Assembly: GCA_018806985.1 (NCBI GenBank)
Contig: JADANN010000174.1
Location: 1,438,001 to 1,502,000 of the forward strand
Length of the DNA stretch: 64,000 nucleotides
Direction of reading: 5' to 3'
Origin: Angiostrongylus vasorum
Taxonomy: Eukaryota > Nematoda > Chromadorea > Rhabditida > Metastrongylidae
The notes beneath the pieces were generated by a model. The model had not been told where the DNA came from and ran no database searches. It was given only the letters and a program-made list of their open reading frames with translations. A program made the position numbers and the translations under genes. Positions 54,811-64,000 of this stretch are shown here, piece after piece (within the stretch, counting starts at the first letter, position 1; each line of letters opens with the position of its first letter).

Positions 54811-56255
54811 GTGAATGTGCATCCAAAGTGGTAGAGCTAGAGAAAAACGTAAATATAGAGAGATAATAGTGTCAATGCGGTACGTAGCAGACCGCACAAA
54901 AAACTTGCTGTGAGGGTTCTTCCTCCTTCCCATACATTGTTTTCTACAAGTTGGGTGCACCTCTTTTTTTCGTGTCGTCCTGAGTAAGCAGATGCTATCG
55001 CGCAATACAAAAAGCTAGCGAGACAATGAAGCTAATGCGTGCGTTCCAAGCAGCTGCTCTGAAACGTTCGTGGAATTGAGGCAGTCTCCGAGGTTTTATC
55101 ATCGACACTGGGAATTACATGTAGAGATAGAGATTACTGCATTACTGCATTACTCGTGGAGCGCTTCGTGACAGGTAACCCATACATCTATTTTAAATTT
55201 GGCCGGAAAGCATTTCGTAAGATCTTTGTATGCGCACATATGTGCATTTGCAAAAGCACTAGCTGCAGGCAGTGATAACCCTTCGATAAGGTTTGTTCAT
55301 TCAAGGCGCCGTGTAAGATTCGTTAGCTGTTCCTGAAATAAATCGCGCTCTCATGCTTGACTTTTTTTAGCACACTTCTTACTTGAAAGTGGTAAATTTG
55401 ACCCATCTAACCCGTATGCACATCAGTATGCACAGCATAGTTCTGCACCATCGAAATCTTGAAGCCACTGCTTACCCCCTGATATAACCACAGCATATTA
55501 TTTACTTCGCTGTGTTACCGTATCTACCGTGTTATTTATATACAGAGGTTTAATTGTCGAAATCTGAGGCTTTTTGCTTTAGACGAGAAAATTAAAAGTT
55601 CAGCTTGGCAGAAAACAACAGAGCTCATTCGCACTGCTATCTTTGCCGTGGGTAGAAATGTTAGATATCAGCTGGCTTCTTATTGATTAAATAATTTAAA
55701 TTCCACTGGTGTGATTCTGAATAAGACTGTGCTATAGAATCAACTACATTGCCGTTTTTCTTCTATGCTTATTCAGTGTAAACATACAGACTGCTTCTCT
55801 GTTCGTCTCTGTTCAATATGTGTTTATGTATCGGGCCCTTGCACAAAGGGTATACGCCATGACATAGTGCAGTGCAGAGCATGCCTATTGATTTCTTCCT
55901 GACCTATTAGTTAGACCTTTCAGTTAGATGGTATGACATTTCATCAAAAAATTTCCTTGTAATATAATTAAGTTTTTTGACGTGAATTCCTACCTTCTGT
56001 TGAGGTGTCGCTCAATTTGATAAAACAGTATTCCTTTGACCTGTGAGAACACGAGATCTTTTTTCAGTCTCTGTGCTCTCTTTTCTATTCCAATAAAAGT
56101 CGACAACTTCAGTTTAGTGCAAGAAACTATTGATGTACGTCTACTGATGATTTCCTGCAATTGCAAACAAAAAATCATCGAGCGTTAAACTCTGACTTGT
56201 TGATTTCTCATGTTTCGTGCTCGGGACAAAGCCTTCATAGCTATGAAAGGACATT
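54810..56255. other. No gene recognised
   Basis: AT-rich spacer; only short frames, no repeat family seen. Confidence 0.35.
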
Positions 56256-56259
56256 TCTG

Positions 56260-56492
56260 CTTCAGGACTTCATTGAGCATCGTTTGGAGGTGATTGAATG
56301 CATATCTGGTTTTTACAATGACTCGCGATGGCTTACTGATGTGTCGAACCAGTGGTGCTATCTTCCCAGACAAGTTTGGTACGCAATTTGCCGAACCCGG
56401 AGAGATGGAAGGCTTAGTGAGCCACGGGGACTGGGATCGATTCCACGTGTGTTGCAGGGTGCTTCCGACCACTGCGCCACACGCGCCCGTCT
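56260..56492 (-). mobile_element. SINE family 1 copy, tail truncated
   Basis: Minus-strand head gggcgcgtgtggcgcagtgg at about 56488; body ends at cttcattgagcatcgtttgg. Confidence 0.6.
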
Positions 56493-56747
56493 AATCATTG
56501 ATGCATTGCAAGTATTCATCATTCTGTGTAAACATTCTGCGTCGACATGGTTTCTGCATGAGTTACATAATGCAAAAAATAACGGCCGATTTCAACTCGA
56601 AATCAGTTTGTCTCAGCTGTTGATGAGTGTTATTGATTGCGATGGAAACTACTAGAATAAACAAATCTTTTCCTATGCAATAAAAGTTTCCTTGTTTGGC
56701 CTGATGAATGTAAAGAACATTCTCCGAGAAATCACAATGCCAACTTT

Positions 56748-56965
56748 TTTTGATTTTCTGTCTACTACCACTTTTATGGTGGGGTATGATGCTAAATATA
56801 ACCACCATGATACCGAGATATTTGCAAAACTCCGGACCCGCAAGTGTCTGCGGTGGCAAACGAACGAGCTACTACCCTTACCGGGACTGACGCGTTCACC
56901 ACCACACCAAGCGGGTCTTTCATTCCTCCTGTCTCTTATCTAGTTCTACCGATCACTGCCATCAG
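56748..56965 (-). mobile_element. SINE family 3 copy
   Basis: Tail ttttctgtctactaccactt, body accgagatatttgcaaaact, head caccaccacaccaagcgggt. Confidence 0.6.
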
Positions 56966-57277
56966 CAAGCACCCGTTAACGGGATTCATCTGGATAGTCC
57001 AATTTGGCATTGTAGCCAGTTAAGCTGAGGCTGTAGTTGAAATCGCAATGTTAACTTTTTTTTCTCCTTCTAATTCTTCGAGAATATCCTCCACCTTTCA
57101 TCCTACCATAAATCTCTTGTGTTACATATTTCTCTTGGCGGCATTTAGTCCTTTCATGTGGACTATTTACAGTTACCATGACCGACTTTCTTTTAACCTG
57201 GCGTTGATTGATAATTCACTGTTTTTCTTCGATAAGCAAACACAAGGTTGATACTATAGAATCTATTAGCATACAAC

Positions 57278-57313
57278 AGCTGACGTTCCGGCGGTTTCGC
57301 CTTCCTCAGAGTC
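57278..57313 (-). ncRNA. Hammerhead-like motif, left repeat
   Basis: Minus strand: GACU, CUGAGGA, A, GGC-GAAACC-GCC, GGAAC, GUC, AGCU. One core change (GAAA to GGAA) and one stem I mismatch; cleavage triplet GUC kept. Confidence 0.45.
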
Positions 57314-57383
57314 GTTTTATTCCTGGCAAGTATTCCTATTAATTTCTGGAGAGCGGCCGCACAGAGAAGGACATGAGCGAGGA

Positions 57384-57837
57384 ATGTCAGTTGACAGAAA
57401 TACCACCGCAAACTCTATCGAGCTGGTTCGTAACCGCCTATATGACCGTCTGTGTACAACGAAAAACTGTGCAGTTTACCCTAACGGTAGAGACGGTGAT
57501 TGCATGAGTTTGCGTACAGCGTACCTAATCTCTTACAAAGCCTATGCGGACGAATACGTTGGCGGAACGGGTAGACCGCTCTGCGTCCGCTTAAAAAGAA
57601 CACCTAGTCGGTAAATCTAAATTGAAACCAAACACTCCACCAGACGCGCATAGGATGCAGAAACGTAACGAAGATTTTGAAGTAGGAGTCACTATCCGCG
57701 CACAGGAATCCAAGACATCAGCGCGTAAGACTCTTGAAGCGTTTCGGATCAATTCCAAAAATTCAAAAGTGAACCGCAAGGAGGAGTGTCTTGTCATCAC
57801 GCGTGACTTGGCGCCTTGCCTCAGGCTGATTCTATGA
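57384..57837 (+). pseudogene. GIY-YIG nuclease domain of Penelope-like element, frameshifted
   Basis: Frame 1 (57384-57614): VRNRLYDRLCTTKNC, CMSLRTAYLISYKAYADEYV, GGTGRPLCVRLK. A one-base expansion in an A5 run at about 57593-57597 shifts it; the next frame continues EHLVGKSK ... EDFEVGVTIRAQ, SARKTLEAFRINSKNSKVNR to a stop at 57837. The AYL/YVG pair corresponds to the GIY...YIG signature, TGRPLCVR is characteristic, and the Cys of the usual CK-C spacer are lost (SYKAYA). Non-functional as written. Confidence 0.6.
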
Positions 57838-58038
57838 CCTGACACAGGCATAGTTCTCGCGCATGTATTACTTTGTGCGGCTGCTATCCACCAACTAATT
57901 GGAATGCTTACAACGAATAACCGGTGGGTGTTCAAATGAAGTTGTTTCTTATGCGAATGCAAATTTGTGTGTTAAGTCTTATCTGCTAAGGTTATGAAAG
58001 TTTGCCTGAGTAGGTCGCATCTCAACTTGACCTTTCCA

Positions 58039-58074
58039 GGCTCTGAAGAAGGCGAAACCGCCAAAATGTCAGCT
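58039..58074 (+). ncRNA. Hammerhead-like motif, right repeat
   Basis: GGCU, CUGAAGA, A, GGC-GAAACC-GCC, AAAAU, GUC, AGCU. Stem I and II intact; the GAAA core is AAAA. Confidence 0.45.
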
Positions 58075-58384
58075 ATTGTATGCTAATAAATTCTATAGTA
58101 TCAACTTCATGTTTGCTTATCGAAGAAAAAACACTCATTTATAATTACTTGGCAGCAAATCGACGTACTTGCCCTAGATACATACCTATCCATAACCAGT
58201 GGGCAAGGTAGGATTGCCGAGTCTCGTCATCTCGCCATCCGCTTGTTTACAATGTCTACGTCTCTTTCCTTCTTTTTATCTTATAAAGTAGGCTTTAATT
58301 GCTGTGCTGTTTAGAGATAGACAGCATTTGTATAATTACTTATTATTTACTTATTGCATGGCCAGTCATCACATCTAATGGACG

Positions 58385-58700
58385 GGTCCTAACAGTTCTT
58401 GCATTCGATTCGTTTTCCTCACATTCATCGTCCACAAAGGTCTTTGAACATTTTGCATGTGCGTTCGGATGGTTTTCTGAAGATTTCATCTTCGTAATGA
58501 ATGTCGTAGAATGCCGGTTGAGTCGGTTCCATATGCAATCTCGGAGATAGCCGAGAGCTAAGGCGTTCCCATTGGATCGGAGGAGCCGAGCTAAGGCGTT
58601 CCTAGTGGATCGGAGGAGAGCGTTAAGGAGTGGGTAGAAGCAGCACTTTGCTTCCTAATCGACTGTATCACTAACCACTTTGCTTCCTCTCAAGTATGAA
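58385..58700 (-). mobile_element. SINE family 4 relative with internal duplication
   Basis: gattcgttttcctcacattc and atgaatgtcgtagaatgccg fit family 4; a unit of about 36 bp (gagctaaggcgttcc...ggatcggagga) is repeated at 58545-58615. Confidence 0.4.
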
Positions 58701-58839
58701 ACAACGTTATATGTAGAGTTGGTGCGATAGGTTAAAGTCTCCTGAATAAATTTTTATAGTTCTGAACTCTTAAAAATACTCTATTGATCGAAAAGTTGCC
58801 TTTAATCATCCAAAAACCAGGTTCGTCACAGAAGGTTAG

Positions 58840-58975
58840 CGTTACTGTCGTTATATTGTTATTGTTGCATTAGAACTGTATGTAGTGAGGTCTGACTACC
58901 TAGGTTTTAGGTCTGGTATAACTGCAACGCACCTATACGCCTTGTGTGCCAGGCGGCAACACCATATTTCATCCA
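58840..58975 (+). repeat. Possible LTR end upstream of gag
   Basis: gtctggtataactgcaacgc shows weak likeness to gatctggcataactggaaga at 61784. It may be the ends of two diverged LTRs; short and uncertain. Confidence 0.25.
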
Positions 58976-59153
58976 GCACCTTTTCTACATGGTGAATCGT
59001 CCGTCCGAAGCTACCCACTGACTTCACAGGTGATTTCGCAGCAACTCGCCTCACTTCGTAGCAGCTCAACTTTATGGCTCAGCATCGCCTCAACCTCGTA
59101 CCGATATAGTGAGCTTTCGACAAATTTAAATCTTTCAGTAGCTCTCACACGTA

Positions 59154-60974
59154 ATGTCCTATAATCTTACTACTCTCAAGCAACTTCTCAGTGAATATTA
59201 CAACCAACTAGAAATCTTGGCATTGGGTTTAAAAAATGACGGCCTGGAATCCATCAACCCAAAGTCCGACGAGGAAAATACTTTATCAACTTGTGGTATC
59301 AATAACTGTTTCCAGCGCTGGGAAGACGTGGTAAATTCTATTGAGAAAGCTACCATTGGAACTAAACAGCAGCTGGAAGTGTACTCCAAAGAATTAGGCA
59401 TGCTAGCTCAGCCTTCACTAAAGATGGCTGAAGAATTTGACGAGCATTTGCGTGAAGTAATCAGATTAATAGGTATTGCCTCTGACTACATGCTACTTCT
59501 ACAAGTGCATATAGATTCCTTTAAGTCCCTCCGGGACTCACAAAGCAACCCAATGGAATCGGATGAAAGCAAACCCATGGAAGCGTTGACGGCAAATTAT
59601 GCGGTGGAACGCCTACCCACATTACCCATTCCGACGTTCAGCGGCGACATAGACGAATGGGACACTTTTTGGGAACTTTTCAGTTCGAATGTACATTCGC
59701 AACCACTACCCGAGATATACAAGCTTAATTATCTTCTTTGTGCTCTTAAAGGCGAAGCTCTTGAATCAACAAAGATGTTTCAAATAATTGGAGATAATTA
59801 CCAAAAAGTGGTCAACTTTCTACGAAAAAAATATGGAAATGCCGAAGAGCTTATATTCCGTCTTACTGAAAAGCTCGAGAATTGCTCTCTTCGTTCTAAT
59901 ACAATATCTGACAAGCCGAAGCTACTTGAACAACTGGTGACAATAACCGAACAGCTGAATCAAAAAGGGGAGAACATGGATACTCAGCGGCTGGTCAAAC
60001 AATTTTTGTTGAAGTTTCCTCATGACATACAAAGCAAAGTACTTGAGAAGAAACAGGACGTTGTGGCGAACAACCCCTTCCGAATGCAAACACTCCTGCA
60101 GTTTCTAGAGGAAGTTAATTCCAATGAAGATATGCAAGCACACTATGCTAGGCGTGAGCCATCATCAACGAACAACAGCAATTCGGGGAAGAGAGCAAAC
60201 CAATCTGGCTTCCAAATAATACCCTTTTGCGTGCATTGCAAAGGAAGTCGGAAGTCAGTTGATTGCGGAAAACACCACTCGCCACAGAAATGCTTCCAGT
60301 GCCTTCAAAGCGATGAATTATGCTTAATTTGTTCATCTCCACATCATAGCTCGTCAAAATCTGGTGAAAACTCATGCTACAAGTGTCAGAGGAGGCATCA
60401 CACATCGTGCTGCTTCCCAAAATCGAATGGCCTAAATTCCCCATGCATTTCAAGGTATAAAGTGGTCCATAAAAGAAAGACTAACAAAAATATAGCGGAA
60501 CAAAACTTGCTAGTACGCCTGAGTCATGGCATCACTGGAACGAACAAAAACTCAGCACAGAAAACATCAGAGAAAGAAGAAGTTAACAAATATACTGGAT
60601 ATCAGGCACTAAAAAGTCGAGCAGACACGACATCCGTCTTGCACTCCAGGCTGGGCGACAATAACGATAAGTGGAGAATGTCATGTACTTTAGGATCGGT
60701 TGGAACAGAAGAATTTGCGCGGCTGGAAAGAAAGGAAGCAACCAGATTTAATCAACTGTTGTGCAAGAATTTCGCAGGAGACTTGAACGGTGTTGAAATC
60801 AATATTCCTTGTAGAAGTGAACAATGTCATGTCCAGAACAATCATATTTTGTCCGTAAATGCAGGCATAAAAACGAAGAAAAGAACGAAAAGAAGAAGGA
60901 AAAAACAAGGCAGGAACAGTGCTGCACACCTCCTGTCGGAGACAGGGCCACATCCACCTATGGCACAATCATAA
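59154..60974 (+). CDS. BEL/Pao-type gag, intact 606-codon ORF without pol
   Basis: ATG 59154 to TAA 60972-60974, no frameshift even across A6 and A7 runs. Residues 1-130 are helical; about 152-235 hold the gag core (LPTLPIPTFSGDIDEWDTFW, then YLLCALKGEALES and VVNFLRKKYGN); about 355-425 hold Cys/His clusters of zinc-knuckle type (CVHCKG, KCFQCLQSDELCLIC, CYKCQRRHHTSCCF). The C-terminus is basic (KTKKRTKRRRKKQ). Known role: gag binds RNA and forms particles. No protease or RT follows before 64 kb on this strand, so it is a gag-only derivative, or possibly a host gene taken from a gag. Confidence 0.75.
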   Translation: MSYNLTTLKQLLSEYYNQLEILALGLKNDGLESINPKSDEENTLSTCGINNCFQRWEDVVNSIEKATIGTKQQLEVYSKELGMLAQPSLKMAEEFDEHLREVIRLIGIASDYMLLLQVHIDSFKSLRDSQSNPMESDESKPMEALTANYAVERLPTLPIPTFSGDIDEWDTFWELFSSNVHSQPLPEIYKLNYLLCALKGEALESTKMFQIIGDNYQKVVNFLRKKYGNAEELIFRLTEKLENCSLRSNTISDKPKLLEQLVTITEQLNQKGENMDTQRLVKQFLLKFPHDIQSKVLEKKQDVVANNPFRMQTLLQFLEEVNSNEDMQAHYARREPSSTNNSNSGKRANQSGFQIIPFCVHCKGSRKSVDCGKHHSPQKCFQCLQSDELCLICSSPHHSSSKSGENSCYKCQRRHHTSCCFPKSNGLNSPCISRYKVVHKRKTNKNIAEQNLLVRLSHGITGTNKNSAQKTSEKEEVNKYTGYQALKSRADTTSVLHSRLGDNNDKWRMSCTLGSVGTEEFARLERKEATRFNQLLCKNFAGDLNGVEINIPCRSEQCHVQNNHILSVNAGIKTKKRTKRRRKKQGRNSAAHLLSETGPHPPMAQS

Positions 60975-62383
60975 TCCAGTTAGGAAGGATCCTTTCAACT
61001 TAAATCCATTTACTAAACGCACTTCCTTGGTATCGACGGCGCAAAGCAATCATATTAGTTAAACAGGCATACCCACAACAATGAAATAACTCAAAGAACT
61101 TCGATCCCATAATTGACCTAAAGAGGACGGAGCGACGGCAAGTTGACCATCAGACATCCTGTAGATAAATATGATAATTATAGATAGATAAGCGGAGTCT
61201 TATTTTACTAGTTTCTTTCGCATGAGTTATTATATCGCATCGTGATTTTCATATACTGGGACACCCATTCCTTAACTCGATGGTCTACTAAGTCTCGAAC
61301 CCATAAACTCATTCCGATGGGATGGACGGGACCTTATCTAATAAAGTAGTGAATACCCTCAATCTTTCAGTACATTCATAGAATCTCTGTATTGGTTTTC
61401 TGTTGTTCTGTATGCTTCACTCATATCAATTATGTAACGAAATTGTTTCCGGTGTGCCTCCTAGCCTGTTTGGAACCATTGCCTGCCCCAACTTTATTAC
61501 GTACAATTCCGAGAGTGTCTCAAGATTCAACCACCTACAAGAAGTATAACTAACATCATTACTCATTTGTCAGCTCACATAGGTACTACTGTTGTAATCT
61601 TCCCATTAATCCTGTTTCCTCAGTTCATGTAGTAAGGTTCGGTTGTTGAGTTCTCCTCTTACAATAGCAGTATTATCCTCGTTTGTATTTCATGCACACA
61701 TCGTTTCAGTCGTTGATTCAATGAAGGTATCTCGACACGTTCTTTTTATTGTGTTAGTATTACCTAGGTAAAGGCTTGCCTGAATTTGAGATCTGGCATA
61801 ACTGGAAGAAAAGTATAAACCCCAAGTATCAGACACAGCATCATAAATCACCCATTTATCCTTGCTGCACCAGTGAAAAGCTGAAAACGCTACAACGAAA
61901 TTATCCTTGGATTCTCGGAAGAATTTTGGCCACCTATGGTTACTGACATCCTTACGGGTGACAGAAAAGTCAGGTAGTACTCGGACCGATACCCAAAAAC
62001 GAGAAGGACTTCGTGGAAGACAAGGTACTGAACGAAAAGAGTGAGGGAATCAGCATCATATGCGAAGACTGGTCATATTAGAAGTCCGTATAGTATTAAG
62101 TAAGAAATGCGGTGCCAACATTTATTATTTACATGGAGATCTTCGAAAGCTGTATGAAGTGAGGACCATTAATATTTACATGAAAAAAATCAAAGTTTGG
62201 AAAGAGTTGTTACTCAGAGTAACTTAATTAGAACAGTGCAATCTGATCTACTGTTTTGATTAAAATGCTACAATGTATTATCAGTGGGAAACAGTTCGAA
62301 GAAAAAAGAACAGTAATCGTAAGCGTAAACATTAGTACAGTCGCTCTATCAGGGAGCTTCCTCTTTCGTGAGGAGTTCCACCT
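60975..62383. other. No gene recognised; a possible second LTR end at 61.74-61.86 kb
   Basis: No pol-like translation was found on the plus strand. On the minus strand this is the region 3' of the BRI3-like gene and would hold its 3' UTR. Confidence 0.35.
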
Positions 62384-62542
62384 TCAGATTTTCACTGGTT
62401 TCGGTTTCTCGAAAAGTTCACCACGGAAACCGTACTCCTCACCACAGTAGGAGCACTTGTCTACATAGTTGGTCTTGAGAAGGCGAAGAGGAATGAGACA
62501 CGTGCAGCATATGGTGCCATAGGCCAGCGCCTTGATACACAT
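62384..62542 (-). CDS. BRI3-like gene, terminal exon
   Basis: 53 codons including TGA. The first codon after the acceptor is ATG but is taken as internal (phase 0), since the upstream exon supplies the first CxxC. Carries GTICCTC and KCSYCGEEYGF. Confidence 0.6.
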   Translation of the reverse strand: MCIKALAYGTICCTCLIPLRLLKTNYVDKCSYCGEEYGFRGELFEKPKPVKI

Positions 62543-64000
62543 CTGAAGAAAGCCAAGGTGTAGCTACTGCGATTTTTCTGTGCTATTTCTTTCACGCAAA
62601 TATCTCATGGTAGTATGATATAGTCTTGAGTTCTTGGGTCGTCACGATGTTAGCAACTACGTTGTGCTAGAGTTGACTGGGTCTTCGTCAGTCTTAATCT
62701 TGCCGCCATTTCACTATCTTATGTGGAGGTGTCGATTTTTTTCGACCTTAAAATGTGGACAAAATATACCTTCGTGAGAAACCGGTTGATGGTTTCTCAG
62801 TGAGATCCATGAATATATATATATATTTACATATTTATATAGGTATATGTAGAAATGTAGGACGGAAAAAACTACTGTGCAGGTATTTTCAAATTCCTTT
62901 AAAAAATGGCTCGCGAAGGAGACCATGGCGACTTCCTTTTGGAGAACTAGCCTTAAATCGTCTCAGATTGAAACCAACCGCTTGTATCTACGCCTTTAAA
63001 TTCCACTCACAACGAATTGTACCAGTTCACCAATCTAATAATATTCCAAAGCTTCACCTGTACCACCCATACTTTGAAAACAATTCTCATTATTGAAATG
63101 GACCTGTGATTTTCCGAAGAAGAAAAGTTCCATAAAGTGCTAACTTAGAAAGACGTCCAATTAATTGCAAAAATCTTTAATATAGTGGTTGAGAAAAAGG
63201 TTACACCTTCATCTTTCATTTCGTTTTTATGAGATCTCAGGCCGATTAACAGAAAAGCCAGACAGCGCATCGCCAGGTGGTAGATAAAAGCTTAAGGTGG
63301 ACAAAAGCGAAAATATGCCTGCTTTGAAACGCATGAAGACTCCACGGATGCGACGGTTTCAAGCTTCCAGAATAGGTTTTTTGGATATATGGTCGCATGT
63401 GCAAGGAATGTAACCAGAATGACGATTTAGCTAAAAATCTACCATCAAGAGAAACGAAAAGTGCACAAGAGGCGATGAGAAGTCGCTCGTCGGAAATAGG
63501 CTAAATGTTTGCACGAGAAAGCCTCGACAATCTATCCGTGAGTGTACTCAGTCGAGAAAGTGCCATGAACAACTAGTGAGTATCTCATTGCCGCTAAAGC
63601 AATAATATATGGCAGGCGTTCCTTCTTAATTAAAATATTTTGTTGTATTTGGTATCTATGGAAGGACCACCGCAGGCACATAATTAGTTGCTGAGTTTCT
63701 TATGCAAACCATGGAAGCAATTAAAAACCAAAGGAAAGAAAACGAACTGAGTTATTACTTCCTGTGCACTAAGTCCAGCTAACAGTATATATTTGTGAAT
63801 TCCCAGTTTTTTCGGTATTAATCTATTTTTAACCTACTATCTGCTTTATTTCCATGTTTGCCTGCAATGTGACAATTTTGAGAAATGGATTCATCAGGAC
63901 GGTATCTACAGTGGTCCTAGCTTCACTCACCTCTCTAAACCGTGCCTGACCACGGGTGATATAGCCGAGACGGCACTTTGGGCATGGTCTCGGTGCTGGT
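62384..64000 (-). CDS. BRI3-like CxxC membrane protein, last two exons (partial)
   Basis: Exons: 63931 to beyond 64000 (donor GTGAGT, phase 0) and 62384-62542 (acceptor CTTCAG, stop TGA). Seen: PAPRPCPKCRLGYITRGQA, then a hydrophobic GTICCTCLIPLRLL, then DKCSYCGEEYGFRGE and a Lys/Pro tail. Two CxxC pairs around a short membrane segment, after a Pro-rich lead, is the layout of brain protein I3 (BRI3), related to LITAF-type membrane proteins that sit on endosomes and lysosomes. The start is off the window. The spacing between the first CxxC and the hydrophobic part is somewhat long. The exon join and reading frame are convincing; the family call is probable. Confidence 0.58.
62545..63930. other. 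Intron of the BRI3-like gene
   Basis: 1.39 kb with a short (TA)n near 62812-62828 and a 113-codon plus-strand frame (62755-63096) of no recognisable family, treated as chance. Confidence 0.45.
63931..64000 (-). CDS. BRI3-like gene, penultimate exon (runs off the edge)
   Basis: Open to the window end; PAPRPCPKCRLGYITRGQA then RFRE and a consensus GTGAGT donor. Confidence 0.58.

Larger units (their letters stand above)
57217..58136 (+). mobile_element. Penelope-like element remnant with inverted flanking repeats
   Basis: Inverted repeats of about 97 bp (57217-57313 and 58039-58136; shared aaggcgaaaccgcc, gtcagct and tgttgtatgctaat... attctatagtatcaac) flank a GIY-YIG reading frame. Each repeat holds one 36-nt hammerhead-like motif, minus strand on the left and plus strand on the right. 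Penelope-like retroelements are known to have such flanking repeats, hammerheads and a C-terminal GIY-YIG nuclease. No reverse transcriptase remains, so this is a 3'-end remnant or a short derivative. Confidence 0.6.

Noticed and set aside
55548..55572. GGTTTAATTGTCGAAATCTGAG resembling the SL1 spliced leader
   Set aside because: Only about 17 of 22 positions fit, no GT donor follows, and no snRNA-like structure or 5S repeat is nearby.
62755..63096. 113-codon plus-strand frame
   Set aside because: Overlaps low-complexity TA sequence in an intron and shows no known motif.

Overview
The window looks like nuclear DNA of a nematode, most likely a strongylid (hookworm-like) clade V worm. That is inference from four things. 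Introns are often only 43-76 bp. The decayed LINEs are RTE-type and the LTR elements BEL/Pao-type. Several tRNA-like SINE families recur many times. One gene has a nematode-style MAM-like domain with a CCW signature. No prokaryotic features, rRNA, convincing tRNA or CRISPR array were seen.

Most real genes are split into short exons; they were assembled here by matching splice sites, phases and protein motifs. Minus strand, 1.8-22.1 kb: two related genes (B at 1790-9366, A at 16057-22056). Each has a hydrophobic N-terminal exon, a Lys/Pro-rich exon, then duplicated in-phase exons carrying the motif [20 protein letters not shown]. Just upstream of gene B, in tandem, lies an unrecognised small basic-protein gene (C, 9549-10564). 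Plus strand, 28.8-39.7 kb: a six-exon gene for a secreted protein with two MAM-like domains, the last exon lying behind a 7.3-kb intron full of repeats. Plus strand, 39.9-40.2 kb: a weak two-exon candidate with an in-frame TAG. At the right edge on the minus strand: the last two exons of a BRI3-like CxxC membrane-protein gene that runs off the window.

The remainder is dominated by mobile DNA: RTE fragments (1-0.95 kb, 11.6-14.7 kb, perhaps 22.6 kb), two decayed minus-strand BEL/Pao elements with LTR-like repeats (42.8-46.5 and 50.3-54.8 kb), an intact plus-strand BEL/Pao gag ORF with no pol (59.2-61.0 kb), and a Penelope-like remnant (57.2-58.1 kb). The last has a GIY-YIG reading frame between inverted repeats that each carry a minimal hammerhead-ribozyme motif; further hammerhead motifs sit at 36.4 and 38.0 kb inside the MAM gene intron. 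At least four SINE families, (TA)n tracts and palindromic repeat junctions fill the long introns and spacers.

The points most worth a second look are the DPNYQTLAG exon arrays with their one-base homopolymer expansions, the Penelope/hammerhead pair, the gag-only ORF, and the tandem spacing of genes C and B. All gene models are hand-built and need transcript support.
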